Shown: positions 1-13,771 of the stretch, in pieces
Position numbering within the stretch: position 1 is the first letter of the stretch
How the letters are laid out: the number at the start of each line of letters is the position of its first letter
Notes under the pieces: model-generated
Database searches by the model: none
Told to the model about the DNA's origin: nothing
The model's input: only the letters and a program-made list of their open reading frames with translations
Source of the DNA: Crossaster papposus
Taxonomy: Eukaryota; Echinodermata; Asteroidea; Velatida; Solasteridae
Length of the DNA: 64,000 nt
Assembly: GCA_037893245.1 (NCBI GenBank)
Contig: JBAIAA010000539.1
Coordinates: 67,001-131,000, forward strand
Direction: 5' to 3'
Made by a program: the position numbers and the translations under genes

Positions 1-1484
1 TTCAGAAACATCTGGTGGTGGTGTTCTGAGTGTATGGCAAGTTTCAAGTCGGTCGGATTGACCAAAGTGTCAAATTCAATAGTCTGAAGAAAAACGTGTA
101 CAAAACCTATGGGAAAAATTTCACCTTTAACGCTAAGTCACGTGACCTTGAATGACGTAATCGAGACGAATTTCTTCTAGGACCGTCCTTGGGTGGTTGT
201 CTAAGTGTATGCCAAGTCTCAAGTCCATCGGATTTACCAAAGTGTCAAAGTGTATTGTCTGAACAAACGTGTACAAATCCTATGAAGAACAAAAGGCAAA
301 AAAAAAAAAAAAAAAAAACTAGACATGTGTTTGTGGACAAACACAGAGCTGTTTCGGGTGTCTAACATTACTTTCTATATGTGTATCTGATGATGGTCTT
401 TGTGTGTGCCAAGTCGATTGGATTTACACAATTGCCAAAGATATATTAGTTGAAAAAACGTGTACAAATCCTATGGGGAAAATTGAACCTTTAATGTGAC
501 GTCACATGACACCCGATGATGTCATCATGATGTCATCTTAATTTACGTCTATGACACATTCTGGAATACTTGCATACCAAGTTTGGCCCCAATCAGACAT
601 GTACTTCCAGAGATAGAGGGTCCTAAAATCTGCCCCTTGTATGTGACGTCACATGACCCACGATGACGTCATCCTGACGATTTTCCCCTTGGCCCTCCTG
701 GGTTTGATGGTCGAGGTGTGTGCTAAGTCTGAAGTCGATCGGATTTACCAAATTGTCAAATTCAATATTTTGAAGAAAAACGTGTACAAAACCTATGGAG
801 AAAATTGAACCTTTAATGTGACGTCACATGACACCCAGTGATGTCATAATTACGTCATCTTAATTTTCGTCTATAACACATCCTCGAATACTTGCATACC
901 AAGTTTGACCCCAATCGGACATGTACTTCTAGAGATAGAGGGTCCTTAAAACTGAACCTTTAATGTGACGTCACATGACCCACGATGACGTCATTATGAC
1001 GATTTTTCCCTTGGCCCTCCTGGGGATGCTGGTCGAGATGTGTGCTAAGTCTCGAGTCAATCAAATGTACGAAAGTGTCAAAGTCAATGGTCTGAAGACA
1101 AACGTGTACAAACCCTACGGGGAAATAAATTACACCTTTAACGTCACGTCACGTGACCTTGAATGACGCAATCGTGCCGAATTTTTTCCAGGACTATCTG
1201 TTAGTGGTGTTCTAAGTGTATGCTAAGTCTCAAGTCGATCGAATTCATTAAAGTGTCAAAGTCAACAGTTTGAAGAAAAACGTGTACAAAACCTATGGGG
1301 AAAATGTTACCTTTAACATGACGTCACGTGACCCTGAATGACGGAATCGCGACGAATTTCTTCTAGGACCGTCCTTGGGTGGTTGTCTAAATGTATGCCA
1401 AGTCTCAGGTCGATCGGATTGACCAAAGTGTCAAAGTGTATTGGCAGAAAAAACGTGTACAAATCCTATGGGAAAAAGTGACAA

Positions 1485-1527
<43 letters not shown>

Positions 1528-2291
1528 CTTTAACGAAAACAAAAGCTGTTTCGGCTGAAAGGCCGAAACAGCTAAAAAAAAAAAAAAAAAAACTAGACAT
1601 GTGTTTGTGGACAAACACAGAGCTGTTTCGAGTGTCTTTCAATATGTGTGTGATGGGCTTGTGTGTGTGCCAAGTCTCAAGTCGATCAGATTTACTAAAG
1701 TGTCAAAGGCAATAGTCTAAAGAAAAACGTGTACAAAACCTATGGGGAAAAAATAGAAACTTTAACGTGACGCCCCGTGACCTTGAATGACGTAATCGTG
1801 CCGAATTTATTCTAGGGCCGTCTGTGGATGGTGGTCTAAGTGTGTGCCAAGTCTCAAGTCGATCGGATTTACTAAAGTGTCAAAGTCAATAGTCTAAAGA
1901 AAAACGTGTACAAAACCAATGGGAGAAAAATGTGAACCTTTAATGTGACGTCACGTGACCTTGAATGACGCAATCGTGCCGAATTTCTTTCAGAAACATC
2001 TGGGGGTGGTGTTCTAAGTGTATGCCAAGTTTCAAGTCGGTCGGATTTACCGAAGTGCCAAAGTCAATAGTCTGAAGAAAAACGTGTACAAAACCTATGG
2101 GAAAATGTTCACCTTTAACGTGAGGTAACGTGACCTTGAACAACGTAATCGTGACAAATTTCTTTTAGGACCGTCCTTGGATGGTTGTCTAAATGTATGC
2201 CAAGTTTCAAGTCGATCGGATTTCCCAAAGTGTCAAAGTGCCCTGTCTGAACAAACGTGTGCAAATCCTATAAAGAAAAATCTGAAAAACA

Positions 2292-2322
<31 letters not shown>

Positions 2323-4332
2323 CTTTAACGAAAACAAAAGCTGTTTCGGTGAAAAACCGAAACAGCTAAAAACTAGAAATGTGTTTGTGGACAAACACAG
2401 AGCTGTTTCGAGTGTCTTACATTACTTTTAATATGTGTGTGTGGTGGTCTATGTGTGTGCCAAGTCTCAAGTCGATCAAATTTACGAAAGTGTCAAAGTC
2501 AACAGTCTAAAGAAAAACGTGTACAAAACCTATGGGGGAAAATTGAACCTTTAACGTGACGCTCCGTGACCTTGAATGACGTAATCGTGCCGATTTTTTT
2601 CTAGGACCGTCTGTGGATGGTGGTCTAAGTGTGTGCTAAGTCTTAAGTCGATCGGATTTACTAAAGTGTCAAAGTCAATAGTCTAAAGAAAAACGTGTAC
2701 AAAACCAATGGGAGAAAAATGTGCACCTTTAACGTGACGTCACGTGACGTTCAATGACGCAATCGTGCCAAATTTCTTTCAGGAACATCTGGGGGTGGTG
2801 TTCTAAGGGCATGCCAAGTTTCAAGTCGGTCGAATTTACCGAAGTTTCAAATTCAATAGTCTGAAGAAAAACGTGTACAAAACCTATGGGGAAAATTTCA
2901 CCTTTAACGCGAAGTCACGTGACCTTGAATGACGTAATCGCGACGAATTTCTTCTAGGACCGTCCTTGGGTGGTTGTCTAAGTGTATGCCAAGTCTCAAG
3001 TCGATCGGATTTCCCAAAGTGTCAAAGTGTATTGTCTGAACAAACGTGTACAAATCCTATGAAGAACAAAAGGCAAAGAAAAAAAAAAAAAAACTAGACA
3101 TGTGTTTGTGGACAAACACAGAGCTGTTTCGAGTGTCTAAAATTACTTTCAATATGTGTGTGGTGGTCTTTTGTGTGTGCCAAGTCTCAAGTCGATCAGA
3201 TTTACTAAAGTGTCAAAGGCAATAGTCTAAAGAAAAACGTGTACAAAACCTATGGGAAAAAATGAAACTTTAACGTGGCGCCCCATGACCTTGGATGACG
3301 TAATCGTGCCGATTTTCTTCTTGGGCCGTCTGTGGATGGTGGTCTAAGTGTGTGTGAAGTCTCAAGTCGATCGGATTTACTAAAATGTCAAAGTCAATAG
3401 TCTAAAGAAAAACGTGTACAAAAGCAATGGGAGAAAAATGTGAACCTTTAATGTGACGTCACGTGACCTTGAATGACGCAATCGTGCCAGATTTCTTTCA
3501 GAAACATCTGGGGGTGGTGTTCCAAGTATATGCCAGGTTTCAAGTCGGTCGGATTTCCCGAAGTGCCAAAGTCAATAGTCTGAAGAAAAACGTGTACAAA
3601 ACCTATGGGGAAATTGTCACCTTTAACGTGAGGTCACGTGACCTTGAATGACGTAATCGTGACGAATTTCTTTGAGGACCGTCTGTGGGTGGTGGTCTAA
3701 GTGTGTGCCAAGTCTCAAGTCGATCGGATTTATTAAAGTGTCAAAGTGTATTGTCTGAACAAACGTGTGCAAATCCTATGGAGAAAAGTCTGAAAAAGAA
3801 AAAAAAAAACTAGACATGTGTTTGTGGACAAACACAGAGCTGTTTCGGGTGTCTACAATTACTTCCAATATGTGTGTAGTGGTCTAAGTGTGTGCCAAGT
3901 CTGAAGTCGATAGGATCGATCAAAGTGCCAAATATATTGGTAGAAAAAAACGTGCACAAATCATATGAAAAAAACTGAACCTTTAATGTGACGTCACATG
4001 ACCCACGATGACGTCATCATCACGATTTTCCTCTTGGCCCCCCTGAGGATGGTGATTGAGGTGTGTACTAAGTCTCGAGTCAATTGGATTTAACAGTGTC
4101 AAAGTCAATAGTCTGAAGGAAAACGTGTACAAAACCTATGGGGAAAAATTGCACCTTTAAAGTGACGTCACGTGACCATGAATGACGTAATCGTTACGAA
4201 TTTCTTCTAGGATCATCTGTGGGTAGTGGTCTAAGTGTATGCTAAGTCTGAAGTCGAGTGAATTTACCAAAGTGTCAAAGTCAATAGTCTGAAGGAAAAC
4301 GTGTACAAAACCTATGGGGAAAACTAAACCTT

Positions 4333-4800
4333 TAATGTGACGTCACATGACACCTGATGACGTCATCATGACGTCAACTTAATTTGTGTCTATAACACAT
4401 CCCGGAATACCTGAATACCAAGTTTGATCCTAATTGGACTTGTACTTCCAGAGATAGATTGTCTTAAAAACTACACCTTTAATGTGACGTCACATGACCC
4501 ACGATAATGTCATCATGACGTCACCCTAATTGTCGTCTATAACACATCCCGGAATACTCGTATACCAAGTTTGACCCCAATCGGACACGTACTTTCAGAG
4601 ATAGAGGGTCCTAAAAACTGCACCTTTAATGTGACGTCACATGACACCTGATGACGTCATCATAATGTCATCTTATTTATCGTCTATAACTCATCCTGGA
4701 ATACATGAATACTAAGTTTGACCCCAATCGGATCTGTACTTCCAGAGATAGAGGGTCCTAAAAACTGCACCTTTAACGTGATGTCACATGACCCCCGATG
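4333..4800. repeat. CRE-rich second module of the array (representative copies)
   Basis: A second repeat type of about 150 bp alternates with the 177-bp monomers. It carries CCTTTAATGTGACGTCACAT, then GATGACGTCATCATGA, then TCGTCTATAACACATCC, TACCAAGTTTGACCCCAATC and CAGAGATAGAGGGTC. Three copies run in tandem here. Other copies are at about 484-950, 14,820-15,000, 20,870-21,060, 21,190-21,400, 23,995-24,160, 26,160-26,960, 30,670-30,880, 32,620-32,930 and 33,740-34,530. Each holds two or three TGACGTCA palindromes and no E-box, which separates it from the 177-bp type. Confidence 0.85.
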
Positions 4801-5884
4801 ACGTAATCATGACGATTTTCCTCTTGGCCCTCCTGAGGATGGTGGTTGAGGTTTCTATCAAGTCTAAAGTCAATCGGATTGACCAAAGTGTCAAAGTTAA
4901 TAGCCTAAAGGAAAACGTGTACAAAACCTATGGGGAAATATTGTACCTTTAACGTGACATCACGTGACCATGAATGACGTAATCGTGACGAATTTCTTCT
5001 AGGACCATCTGTGGGTGGTTGTCTAAATGTATGCCAAGTCTCAAGTCGATCGGATTTACCAAAGTGCCAAAGTGTATTGGCTGAAGAAAAAACGTGTACA
5101 AACCCTATGGAGAGGAGTCTGAAACGGAGGAAAAAAAAAAAAAAAAAAAACTTTAACGATTACAATAGCTGTTTCGGCTGAATTGCCGAAACAGCTAAAA
5201 AGAAAAAAAAAAACTTTAACGATTACAAAAGCTGTTTCGGTGAAAAACCGAAACAGCTAACTAGAAATATGTCTGTTCTGTGAACAGAGCATATGGCTTT
5301 TTCGTATTTTGTGTTCATTGTTCATTACATTTATGATTTTTTTCATTTAATTTTCATCGTATACAAAATGAAAATTGAAAAAGAAAGTAATTGATTATAC
5401 CTCTCGTGGTTGATTTTTAGGCACTTCCGGTTTGGACCGGAAGGAAGGGTCAAATTATTTTGCATGGTATACGAAATATGAAGACCCTGGATTATTCTAT
5501 CAATTACCGTAAAAATCAAAATCGGATCTATTACAGTTGATTTTATATTGATTTTTGAAGATTAAATCCAGTAATGATTGGTTGCTTGTAATCTGATACT
5601 GGATGACGTCATCGTGACCTCATTAATAGAACGCTCAGGAGCTGTCTTAACTTTGCTATTTGAAGCAAAAATCTGGATTATATCTATCGCAGTTGATTTT
5701 TTACCAATTATGTAAGGTTTAAAGGTCTTTTCATCGTAACTTCCGGTCTGGTGACGTCATAATTGTTTCTTTCCCACAACCTGTTCCTAACATGAAGATA
5801 ATTATATATACTAGTTATAAAGTTATTTGAGCAAACTTCGCCACACACATCAACTGATTATTTATTTTACAAATTTTCAATCTG

Positions 5885-5898
5885 CCGCTAGAGGGCGC
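5885..5898 (+). promoter_or_regulatory. CTCF-like motif in the 587-bp repeat, copy 1
   Basis: CCGCTAGAGGGCGC fits the core CTCF consensus CCASYAGRKGGCRS with one mismatch. Binding is not shown by sequence. Confidence 0.35.
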
Positions 5899-6472
5899 TA
5901 TAACAATTTATGACGTCACCGTTAACTTTTGTGTAGAGAGCAGCCTAGTCAGAGACTATCATCGTTGAAAGTAAGTTCATATCATTTTAAACTTTCAAAT
6001 TATAAGGCACTTCCGGTTTGGACCGGAAGGAAGGGTCAGGTCATTTTAAAGGTAATACGAAATATGAAGACCCTGGATTATTCTATCAATTCCCGTTAAA
6101 ATCTAAATCAGATCTCTTACAGTTGATTTTATATTGATTTTTAAAGATTAAATCTAGAAATCATTAGTTGCTTGTAATCTGATACTTGATGACGTCATCG
6201 TGACGTCATTAACATAAAGCTCGAGAGCTGTCTGAACTTGTCTATTTAAAGCAAAAAAGAAGAATTATATCTATCGCGGTTGATTTTTTAGCAATTATTT
6301 AAGGTTTAAAGGTCTTTTCATTGTAACTTCCGGTCTAGTGACGTCATATTTTTTTCTCTCCGCCAACTTGTTCCTAACATGAAGCCGATTATACACACCA
6401 GATATAAAGTGATTTGGGCAAACTTCGCCACACACATCAACTGATTATTCATTTTTAACAGTTTTCAACCTG

Positions 6473-6486
6473 CCGCTAGAGGGCGC
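6473..6486 (+). promoter_or_regulatory. CTCF-like motif in the 587-bp repeat, copy 2
   Basis: This is the same 14-bp motif at the equivalent place in the second copy. The motif is identical although the flanks differ. Confidence 0.35.
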
Positions 6487-6971
6487 TGTAACACATTATG
6501 ACGTCACCGGCAATTTTTTTGAAAAGCACTTTCTAGCCAGAGACTAACATCGTTGAAAGTAAGTTCATATTATTTTCCACTTTCAAATTATAAGGCACTT
6601 CCGGTTTCGACCGGAAGGAAGGGTCACGTGATTTTACGCACACGAGATAAAATGAAGATCCTTAATTATTCTATCGATTCCCACAAACTTCAAGTTACGG
6701 TCTTTCGCGGTTGATTTTGTATTGATTTTCAAAGATTAAATTATTAAAACTTTAAGATGACGTCACATGTCACGTGATGACGTCATGATGACATCCGAGT
6801 TTTAGGCACTAGCTCAGTATGAGTTCTGAGTATATGCAAAGTTTCAATGACATTGAAGTCTGTTTAATGACAAAAGTGGACGCCAGAATGAAACGTGTAC
6901 AAAGTCTATGCGATTTATGGCACAAGAACAAGAAGAAGAAGAAAAAATAAAACAAACAGAAGAAAAAGAAA

Positions 6972-6999
6972 GGCTTTTTCGCTTTTTAGCAAAAAAGCC
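6972..6999 (+). repeat. Variant tail hairpin
   Basis: The 11-bp stem GGCTTTTTCGC/GCAAAAAAGCC (one mismatch, C:A) encloses a short T-rich loop. It is followed by poly-A and then by a normal hairpin at 7,040-7,071. Its arm repeats the GGCTTTTTCG of the variant head near 5,308. Confidence 0.6.
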
Positions 7000-9900
7000 A
7001 AAAAAAAAAAAAAAAAAAAAAAATCAGAACGAATACAATAGCTGTTTCGGCTGAATTGCCGAAACAGCTAAAAAAACTAGACATGTGTTTGTGGACAAAC
7101 ACAGAGCTGTTTCGAGTGTCCAAAGTTACTTTCAATGTGTATGTGGTGGTCTTTTGTGTGTGCCAAGTCTCAAGTCGATCAGATTTACTAGTGTCAAAGT
7201 CAATAGTCTAAAGAAAAACGTGTACAAAACCTATGGGGGAAAATTGAACCTTTAACGTGACGCCCCGTGACCTTGAATGACGTAATCGTGCCAAATTTCT
7301 CCTACGACCGTCTGTGGATAGTGGTCTATGTGTGTGGCAAGTCTCAAGTCGATCGGATTTACTAAGTGTCAAAGTCAATAGACTAAAGAAAAACGTGTAC
7401 AAAACCTACGGGGGACAAATTAAACCTTCAACTTGACGTCACGTGACCTTGAATGACGCAATCGTGCTGAATTTCTTTCAGAAACATTTGGTGGTGGTGT
7501 TATGAGTATATGGCAAGTTTCAAGTCGGTCGGATTTACCAAAGTGTCAAATTCAATAGTCTGAAGAAAAACGTGTACAAAACCTATGGGGAAAATTTCAC
7601 CTTTAACGCGAAGTCACGTGACCTTGAATGACGTAATCGCGACGAATTTCTTCTAGGACCGTCCTTGGGTGGTTGTCTAAATGTATGCCAAGTCTCAAGT
7701 CCATCGGATTTACCAAAGTGTCAAAGTGTATTGTCTGAATAAACGTGTGCAAATCCTATGGAGAAAAGTCTGAAAAAGGAGAAAAAAAAAACTAGACATG
7801 TGTTTGTGGACAAACACGGAGCTGTTTCGAGTGTCTAAAATTACTTTCAATATGTGTGTGGTGGTCTTTTGTGTGTGCCAATTAAGTCTCAAGTCGATCA
7901 GATTTACTAAAGTGTCAAAGTCAATAGTCTAAAGAAAAACGTGTACAAAACCTATAGGGGGAAACAATTTTCCCTTTAACGTGACGTCACGTGACCTTGA
8001 ATGACGCAATCGTGCCAATTTTTTTTTAGGAACATCTGGGGGTGGTGTTCTAAGAGTATGCTAAGTTTCCAGTCGGTCGAATTCACCAAAGTGTCAAAGA
8101 CAATAGTCTTAAGAAAAACGTGTACAAAACCTATGGGAAAAATTTCACCTTTAACGCGAAGTCACGTGACCTTGAGTGACGTAATCGCGGTGAATTTCTT
8201 CTAGGACCGTCCTTGTGTGGTTGTCTAAATGTATGCCAAGTCTCATGTCGATCGGATTTACCAAAGTACCTAAGTGACCTGTCTGAACAAACGTGTACAA
8301 ATCCTATGGAGAAAAATCTGAAAAAGAAAAAAAAAAAAAAGAAAAAAAAAAACTTTAACGATTACAAAAGCTGTTTCGGTGAAAAACCGAAACAGCTAAA
8401 AAAACTAGACATGTGTTTGTGGACAAACACAGAGCTGTTTCGAGTGTCTTTCAATATGTGTGTGATGGTCTTTTGTGTGTGCCAAGTCTCAAGTCGATCA
8501 GATTTACTAAAGTGTCCAAGTCAATAGTCTAAAGAAAAACGTGTACAAAACCTATGGGGGAGAATTGAACCTTTAATGTGACGCCATGTGACCTTGAAAG
8601 ACGTAATCGTGCCGAATTTCTTCTAGGACCGTCTGTGGATGGTGGTCTATGTGTGTGCCAAGTCTCAAGTCGATCGGATTTACTAAGGTGTCAAAGTCAA
8701 TAGTCTAAAGAAAAACGTGTACAAAACCTATGGGGGACAAATTAAACCTTTAACTTGACGTCACGTGACCTTGAATAACGCAATCGTGCTGAATTTCTTT
8801 CAGAAACATCTGGTGGTACTGTTCTGAGTGTATGGCAAGTTTCAAGTCGGTCGGATTTACCAAAGTGTCAAATTCAACAGTCTGAAGAAAAACGTGTACA
8901 AAACCTATGGGGAAAATTTCACCTTTAACGCGAAGTCACGTGACCTTGAATGACGTAATCGCGACGAATTTCTTCTAGGACCGTCCTTGGGTGGTTGTCT
9001 AAGTATATGCCAAGTCTCAAGTCGATCGGATTTCCCAAAGTGTCAAAGTGTATTGTCTGAACAAACGTGTACAAATCCTATGAAGAACAAAAGGCAAAAA
9101 AAAAAAAAAAAAAATAGACATGTGTTTGTGGACAAACACAGAGCTGTTTCGAGTGTCTAAAATTACTTTCAATATGTTTGTGGTGGACTTTTGTGTGTGC
9201 CAAGTCTCAAGTCGATCAGATTTACTAAAGTGTCAAAGTCAATAGTCTAAAGAAAAACATGTACACAACCTATGGGGGAAAAATGAATCTTTAACTTGAC
9301 GCCCCGTGACCTTGAATGACGTAATCGTGCTGAATTTCTTTCAGAAACATCTGGTGGTGGTGTTCTGAGTGTATGGCAAGTTTCAAGTCGGTCGGATTTA
9401 CCAAAGTGTCAAATTTAATAGTCTGAAGAAAAACGTGTACAAAACCTATGGGAAAAATTTCACCTTTAACGCGAAGTCACGTGACCTTGAATGACGCAAT
9501 CGTGCTGAATTTCTTTCAGGAACATCTGGTGGTGGTGTTCTGAGTGTATGGCAAGTTTCAAGTCGATCGGATCTACTAAAGGGTCAAAGTCAATAGTCTA
9601 AAGAAAAACGTGTACAAAACCTATGGGGGACAAATTAAACTTTTAACTTGACGTCACGTGACCTTGAATAACGCAATCGTGCTGAATTTCTTTCAGAAAC
9701 ATCTGTTGGTGGTGTTCTAAGTGTATGGCAAGTTTCAAGTCGGTCGGATTTACCAAAGTGTCAAATTTAATAGTCTGAAGAAAAACGTGTACAAAACCTA
9801 TGGGAAAAATTTCACCTTTAACGCGAAGTCACGTGACCTTGAATGACGTAATCGCGACGAATTTCTTCTAGGACCGTCCTTGGGTGGTTGTCTAAGTGTA

Positions 9901-10591
9901 TGCCAAGTCTCAAGTCCATCGGATTTACCAAAGTGTCAAAGTGTATTGTCTGAACAAACGTGTGCAAATCCTATGGAGAAAAATCTGAAAAAGGAGAAAA
10001 AAAAAAAAAAACTAGACATGTGTTTGTGGACAAACACAGAGCTGTTTCGAGTGTCTAAAATTACTTTCAATATGTGTGTGGTGGTCTTTTGTGTGTGCCA
10101 AGTCTGAAGTCGATCAGATTTACTAAAGTGTCAAAGGCAATAGTCTAAAGAAAAACGTGTACAAAACCTATGGGAAACAATTGAAACTTTAACGTGACGC
10201 CCCGTGACCTTGAATGACGTAATCGTGCCGAATTTCTTCTAGGGCCGTCTGTGGATGGTGGTCTAAGTGTGTGCCAAGTCTCAAGTCGATCGGATGTACT
10301 AAAGTGTTAAAGTCAATAGTCTAAAGAAAAACGTATACAAAACCAATGGGAGAAAAATGTGAACCTTTAATGTGACGTCACGTGACCTTGAATGACACAA
10401 TCGTGCCGAAGTTCTTTCAGAAACATCTGGGGGTGGTGTTCTAAGTGTATGCTAAGTTTTAAGTCGGTCGGATTTACTGAAGTGCCAAAGTCAATAGTCT
10501 GAAGAAAAACGTGTACAAAACCTATGGGGAAAATTAAACCTTTAAAGTGACGTCACGTGACCTTGAATGACGCAATCGAGCCAAATTTCTT

Positions 10592-11292
10592 CAAGGGCCA
10601 TATGTGGGTGGTGTTCTAAGTGTATGCCAAGTTTCAAGTCGGTCTGATTTATCAAAGTGTCAAAGGCAATAGTCTAAAGAAAAACGTGTACAAAACCTAT
10701 GGAAAAAAAATTAGAAACTTTAACGTGACGCCCCGTGACCTTGAATGACGTAATCGTGCCGAATTTCTACTAGGGCCGTCTGTGGATGGTGGTCTAAGTG
10801 TGTGCCAAGTCTCAAGTCGATCGGATTTACTAAAGTGTCAAAGTCAATAGTCTAAAGAAAAACGTGTACAAAACCAATGGGAGAAAAATGTGAACCTTTA
10901 ATGTGACGTCACGTGACCTTGAATGACGCAATCGTGCCGAATTTCTTCAAGGGCCATATGTGGGTGGTGTTCTAAGTGTATGCCAAGTTTCAAGTCGGTC
11001 GGATTTATCAAAGTGTCAAAGGCAATAGTCTAAAGAAAAACGTGTACAAAACCTATGGGAAAAAAAAATAGAAACTTTAACGTGACGCCCCGTGACCTTG
11101 AATGACGTAATCGTGCCGAATTTCTACCAGGGCCGTCTGTGAATGGTGGTCTAAGTGTGTGCCAAGTCTCAAGTCGATCGGATTTACTAAAGTGTCAAAG
11201 TCAATAGTCTAAAGAAAAACGTGTACAAAACCAATGGGAGAAAAATGTGAACCTTTAATGTGACGTCACGTGACCTTGAATGACGCAATCGT
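10592..11292. repeat. Local dimeric duplication (2 x about 351 bp)
   Basis: Two successive two-monomer units both begin with CTTCAAGGGCCATATGTGGG, at 10,592 and 10,943, and stay closely similar through the next GTGACGTCACGTGACC. It is a small higher-order repeat. It recurs inside the second 6-kb copy at about 16,640-17,340. Confidence 0.8.
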
Positions 11293-11621
11293 GCCGAATT
11301 TCTTTCAGAAACATCTGGGGAATGTGTTCTAAGTGTATGCCAAGTTTCAAGTAGGTCGGATTTACCGAAGTGCCAAAGTCAATAGTCTGAAGAAAAACGT
11401 GTACAAAACCTATGGGAAAAATTTCACCTTTAACGTGACGTCACGTGACCTTGAATGACGCAATCGAGCCAAATTTCTTCTAGGACCATCTGTGGGTGGA
11501 GGTCTAAGTGTACACCAAGTCTCAAGTCGATTGGAATCACCAAAGTGCCAAAGTGTATTGGCAGAACAAACGTGTGTAAATCCTATGGGTAAAAACACTG
11601 AAAGTGGAAAAAAAAAAAAGG

Positions 11622-11654
<33 letters not shown>

Positions 11655-11668
11655 TTAACGAAAACAAA

Positions 11669-11759
11669 AGCTGTTTCGGTGAAAAACCGAAACAGCTAAA
11701 AAAAGAAAAAAAAAAACTTTAACGATTACAAGAGCTGTTTCGGTGAAAAACCGAAACAG

Positions 11760-11806
<47 letters not shown>

Positions 11807-11901
11807 AGAACGAAAACAAAAGCTGTTTCGGTGAAAAACCGAAACAGCTAAAAAAACTTTAACGAAAACAAAAGCTGTTTCGGTGAAAAACCGAAACAGC
11901 T
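11669..11901. repeat. Cluster of four tail hairpins
   Basis: Four perfect stem-loops of arm AGCTGTTTCGG and CCGAAACAGCT with loop TGAAAAA are separated by poly-A tracts of 7 to about 43 bp. Each is preceded by CTTTAACGA or CCAGAACGA. A head block follows at about 11,921. The cluster is duplicated at about 17,718-17,950. Confidence 0.9.
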
Positions 11902-13771
11902 AAAAAAAAAGAAAAACTAGACATGTGTTTGTGGACAAACACAGAGCTGTTTCGAGTGTCTAAAATTACTTTTTATATGTGTGTGGTGGTCTTTTGTGTG
12001 TGCCAAGTCTCAAGTCGATCAGATTTACTAAAGTGTCAACGGCAATAGTCTAAAGAAAAACGTGTACAAAATCTATGGGAAAAAATGAAACTTTAACGTG
12101 ACGCCCCGTGACCTTGAATGACGTAATCGTGCCAAATTTCTTTTAGGGCCGTCTGTGGATGGTGGTCCAAGTGTGTGCCAAGTCTCAAGTCGAGCGGATT
12201 CACTAAAGTGTCAAAGTCAACAGTCTAAACAAAAACGTGTACAAAACCAATGGGAGAAAAAGGTGCACCTTTAATGTGACGTCACGTGACCTTGAATGAC
12301 GCAATCGTGCCGAATTTCTTTCAGAAACATCTAGGGGTGGTGTTCTAAGTGTAAGCCAAGTTTCAAGTCGGTCGGATTTACCAAAGTGTCAAAGTCAAGG
12401 GTCTGAAGGAAAACGTGTACAAAACCTATGAGAAAAATGTTACCTTTAACGCAAAGTCACGTGACCTTGAATGACGTAATCGCGACAAATTTCTTCTAGG
12501 ACCGTCCTTGGGTGGTTGTCTAAGTGTATGCCAAGTTTCAAGTCGATTGGATTTCCCAAAGTGTCAAAGTGTATTGTCTGAACAAACGTGTACAAATCCT
12601 ATGGAGAACAAAAGGCAAAGAAAAAAAAAAAAAAACTAGACATGTGTTTGTGGACAAACACAGAGCTGTTTCTAGTGTCTAAAATTACTTTCAATATGTA
12701 TGTGGTAATCTTTTGTGTGTGCCAAGTCTCAAGTCGATCAGATTTACTAAAGTGTCAAAGTCAATAGTCTAAAGAAAAACGTGTACAAAACCTATGTGGG
12801 AAAATTGAACCTTTAACGTGACACCCAGTGACCTTGAATGACGTAATCGTGCCAAATTTCTCCTACGACCGTCTGTGGATGGTGGTCTATGTGTGTGCCA
12901 AGTCTCAAGTCGATCGGATTTACTAAGTGTCAAAGTCAAGAGTCTAAAGAAAAACGTGTACAAAACCTATGGGGGACAAATTAAACCTTTAACTTGACGT
13001 CACGTGACCTTGAATGACGCAATCGTGCTGAATTTCTTTCAGAAACATCTGGTGGTGGTGTTCTAAGTGTATGCCAAGTTTCAAGTCGGTCGGATTGACC
13101 AAAGTGTCAAATTCAATAGTCTGAAGAAAAACGTGTACAAAACCTATGGGGAAAATTTCACCTTTAACGCGAAGTCACGTGACCTTGAATGACGTAATCG
13201 CGACGAATTTCTTCGAGGACCGTCTTTGGGTGGTTGTCTAAATGTATGCCAAGTATCAAGTCGATCGGATTTACCAAAGTGTCAAAGTGTATTGTCTGAA
13301 CAAACGTGTGCAAATCCTATGGAGAAAAGTCTAAAAAAGAAAAAAAAAAAAAGAAAAAAAAAAAGAAACTAGACATGTGTTTGTGGACAAACACAGAGCT
13401 GTTTCGAGTGTCTTTCAATATGTGTGTGATGGTCTTTTGTGTGTGCCAAGTCTCAAGTCGATCAGATTTACTAAAGTGTCCAAGTCGATAGTCTAAAGAA
13501 AAACGTGTACAAAACCTATGGGGGAGAACTGAACCTTTAATGTGACGCCCCGTGACCTTCAATGACGTAATCGTGCCGAATTTCTTCTAGGATCGTCTTT
13601 AGGTGGTTGTCTAAATGTATGCCAAGTCTCAAGTCGATCGGAATTACCAAAGTGTAAAAGTGTATTGTCTGAATAAACGTGTGCAAATCCTATGGAGAAA
13701 AGTCTGAAAAAGAAAAAAAAAAAAAAGAAAAAAAAAAAAAAAAGAAAAAAAAAAACTTTAACGATTACAAA

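Larger units (their letters stand above)
5421..6790. repeat. 587-bp tandem repeat, 2.3 copies
   Basis: Copies start at 5,421, 6,007 and 6,595 with GCACTTCCGGTTT(G/C)GACCGGAAG, an 18-bp CTTCCGG..CCGGAAG inverted repeat. The first two are full length and share GGTTTAAAGGTCTTTTCAT, CACACACATCAACTGATTAT and a CCGCTAGAGGGCGC motif. The third fades into array-like TGACGTCAC sequence by about 6,790. No coding potential is visible. Confidence 0.85.
5271..7010 (+). repeat. Diverged subfamily block inside the array
   Basis: This block follows a normal hairpin at 5,228-5,257 and begins with a variant head (CTAGAAATATGTCTGTTCTG, then GAACAGAG and GGCTTTTTCG). It ends with a tail hairpin of stem GGCTTTTTCGC/GCAAAAAAGCC at 6,972-6,999. 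The interior is unrelated to the 177-bp monomer except near 6,890-6,920, where AACGTGTACAAAGTCTATG recurs. It contains three tandem copies of a 587-bp repeat. The A-rich, AAGAAGAAG-like stretch at 6,925-6,970 matches the A-tract position of ordinary blocks. I read it as a sister family with the same head-to-hairpin design. Confidence 0.6.

Noticed and set aside
11669..11901. Regularly spaced palindromes resembling a CRISPR array
   Set aside because: The spacers are poly-A of variable length, not unique sequence, and the window is clearly eukaryotic with introns and animal transposons.
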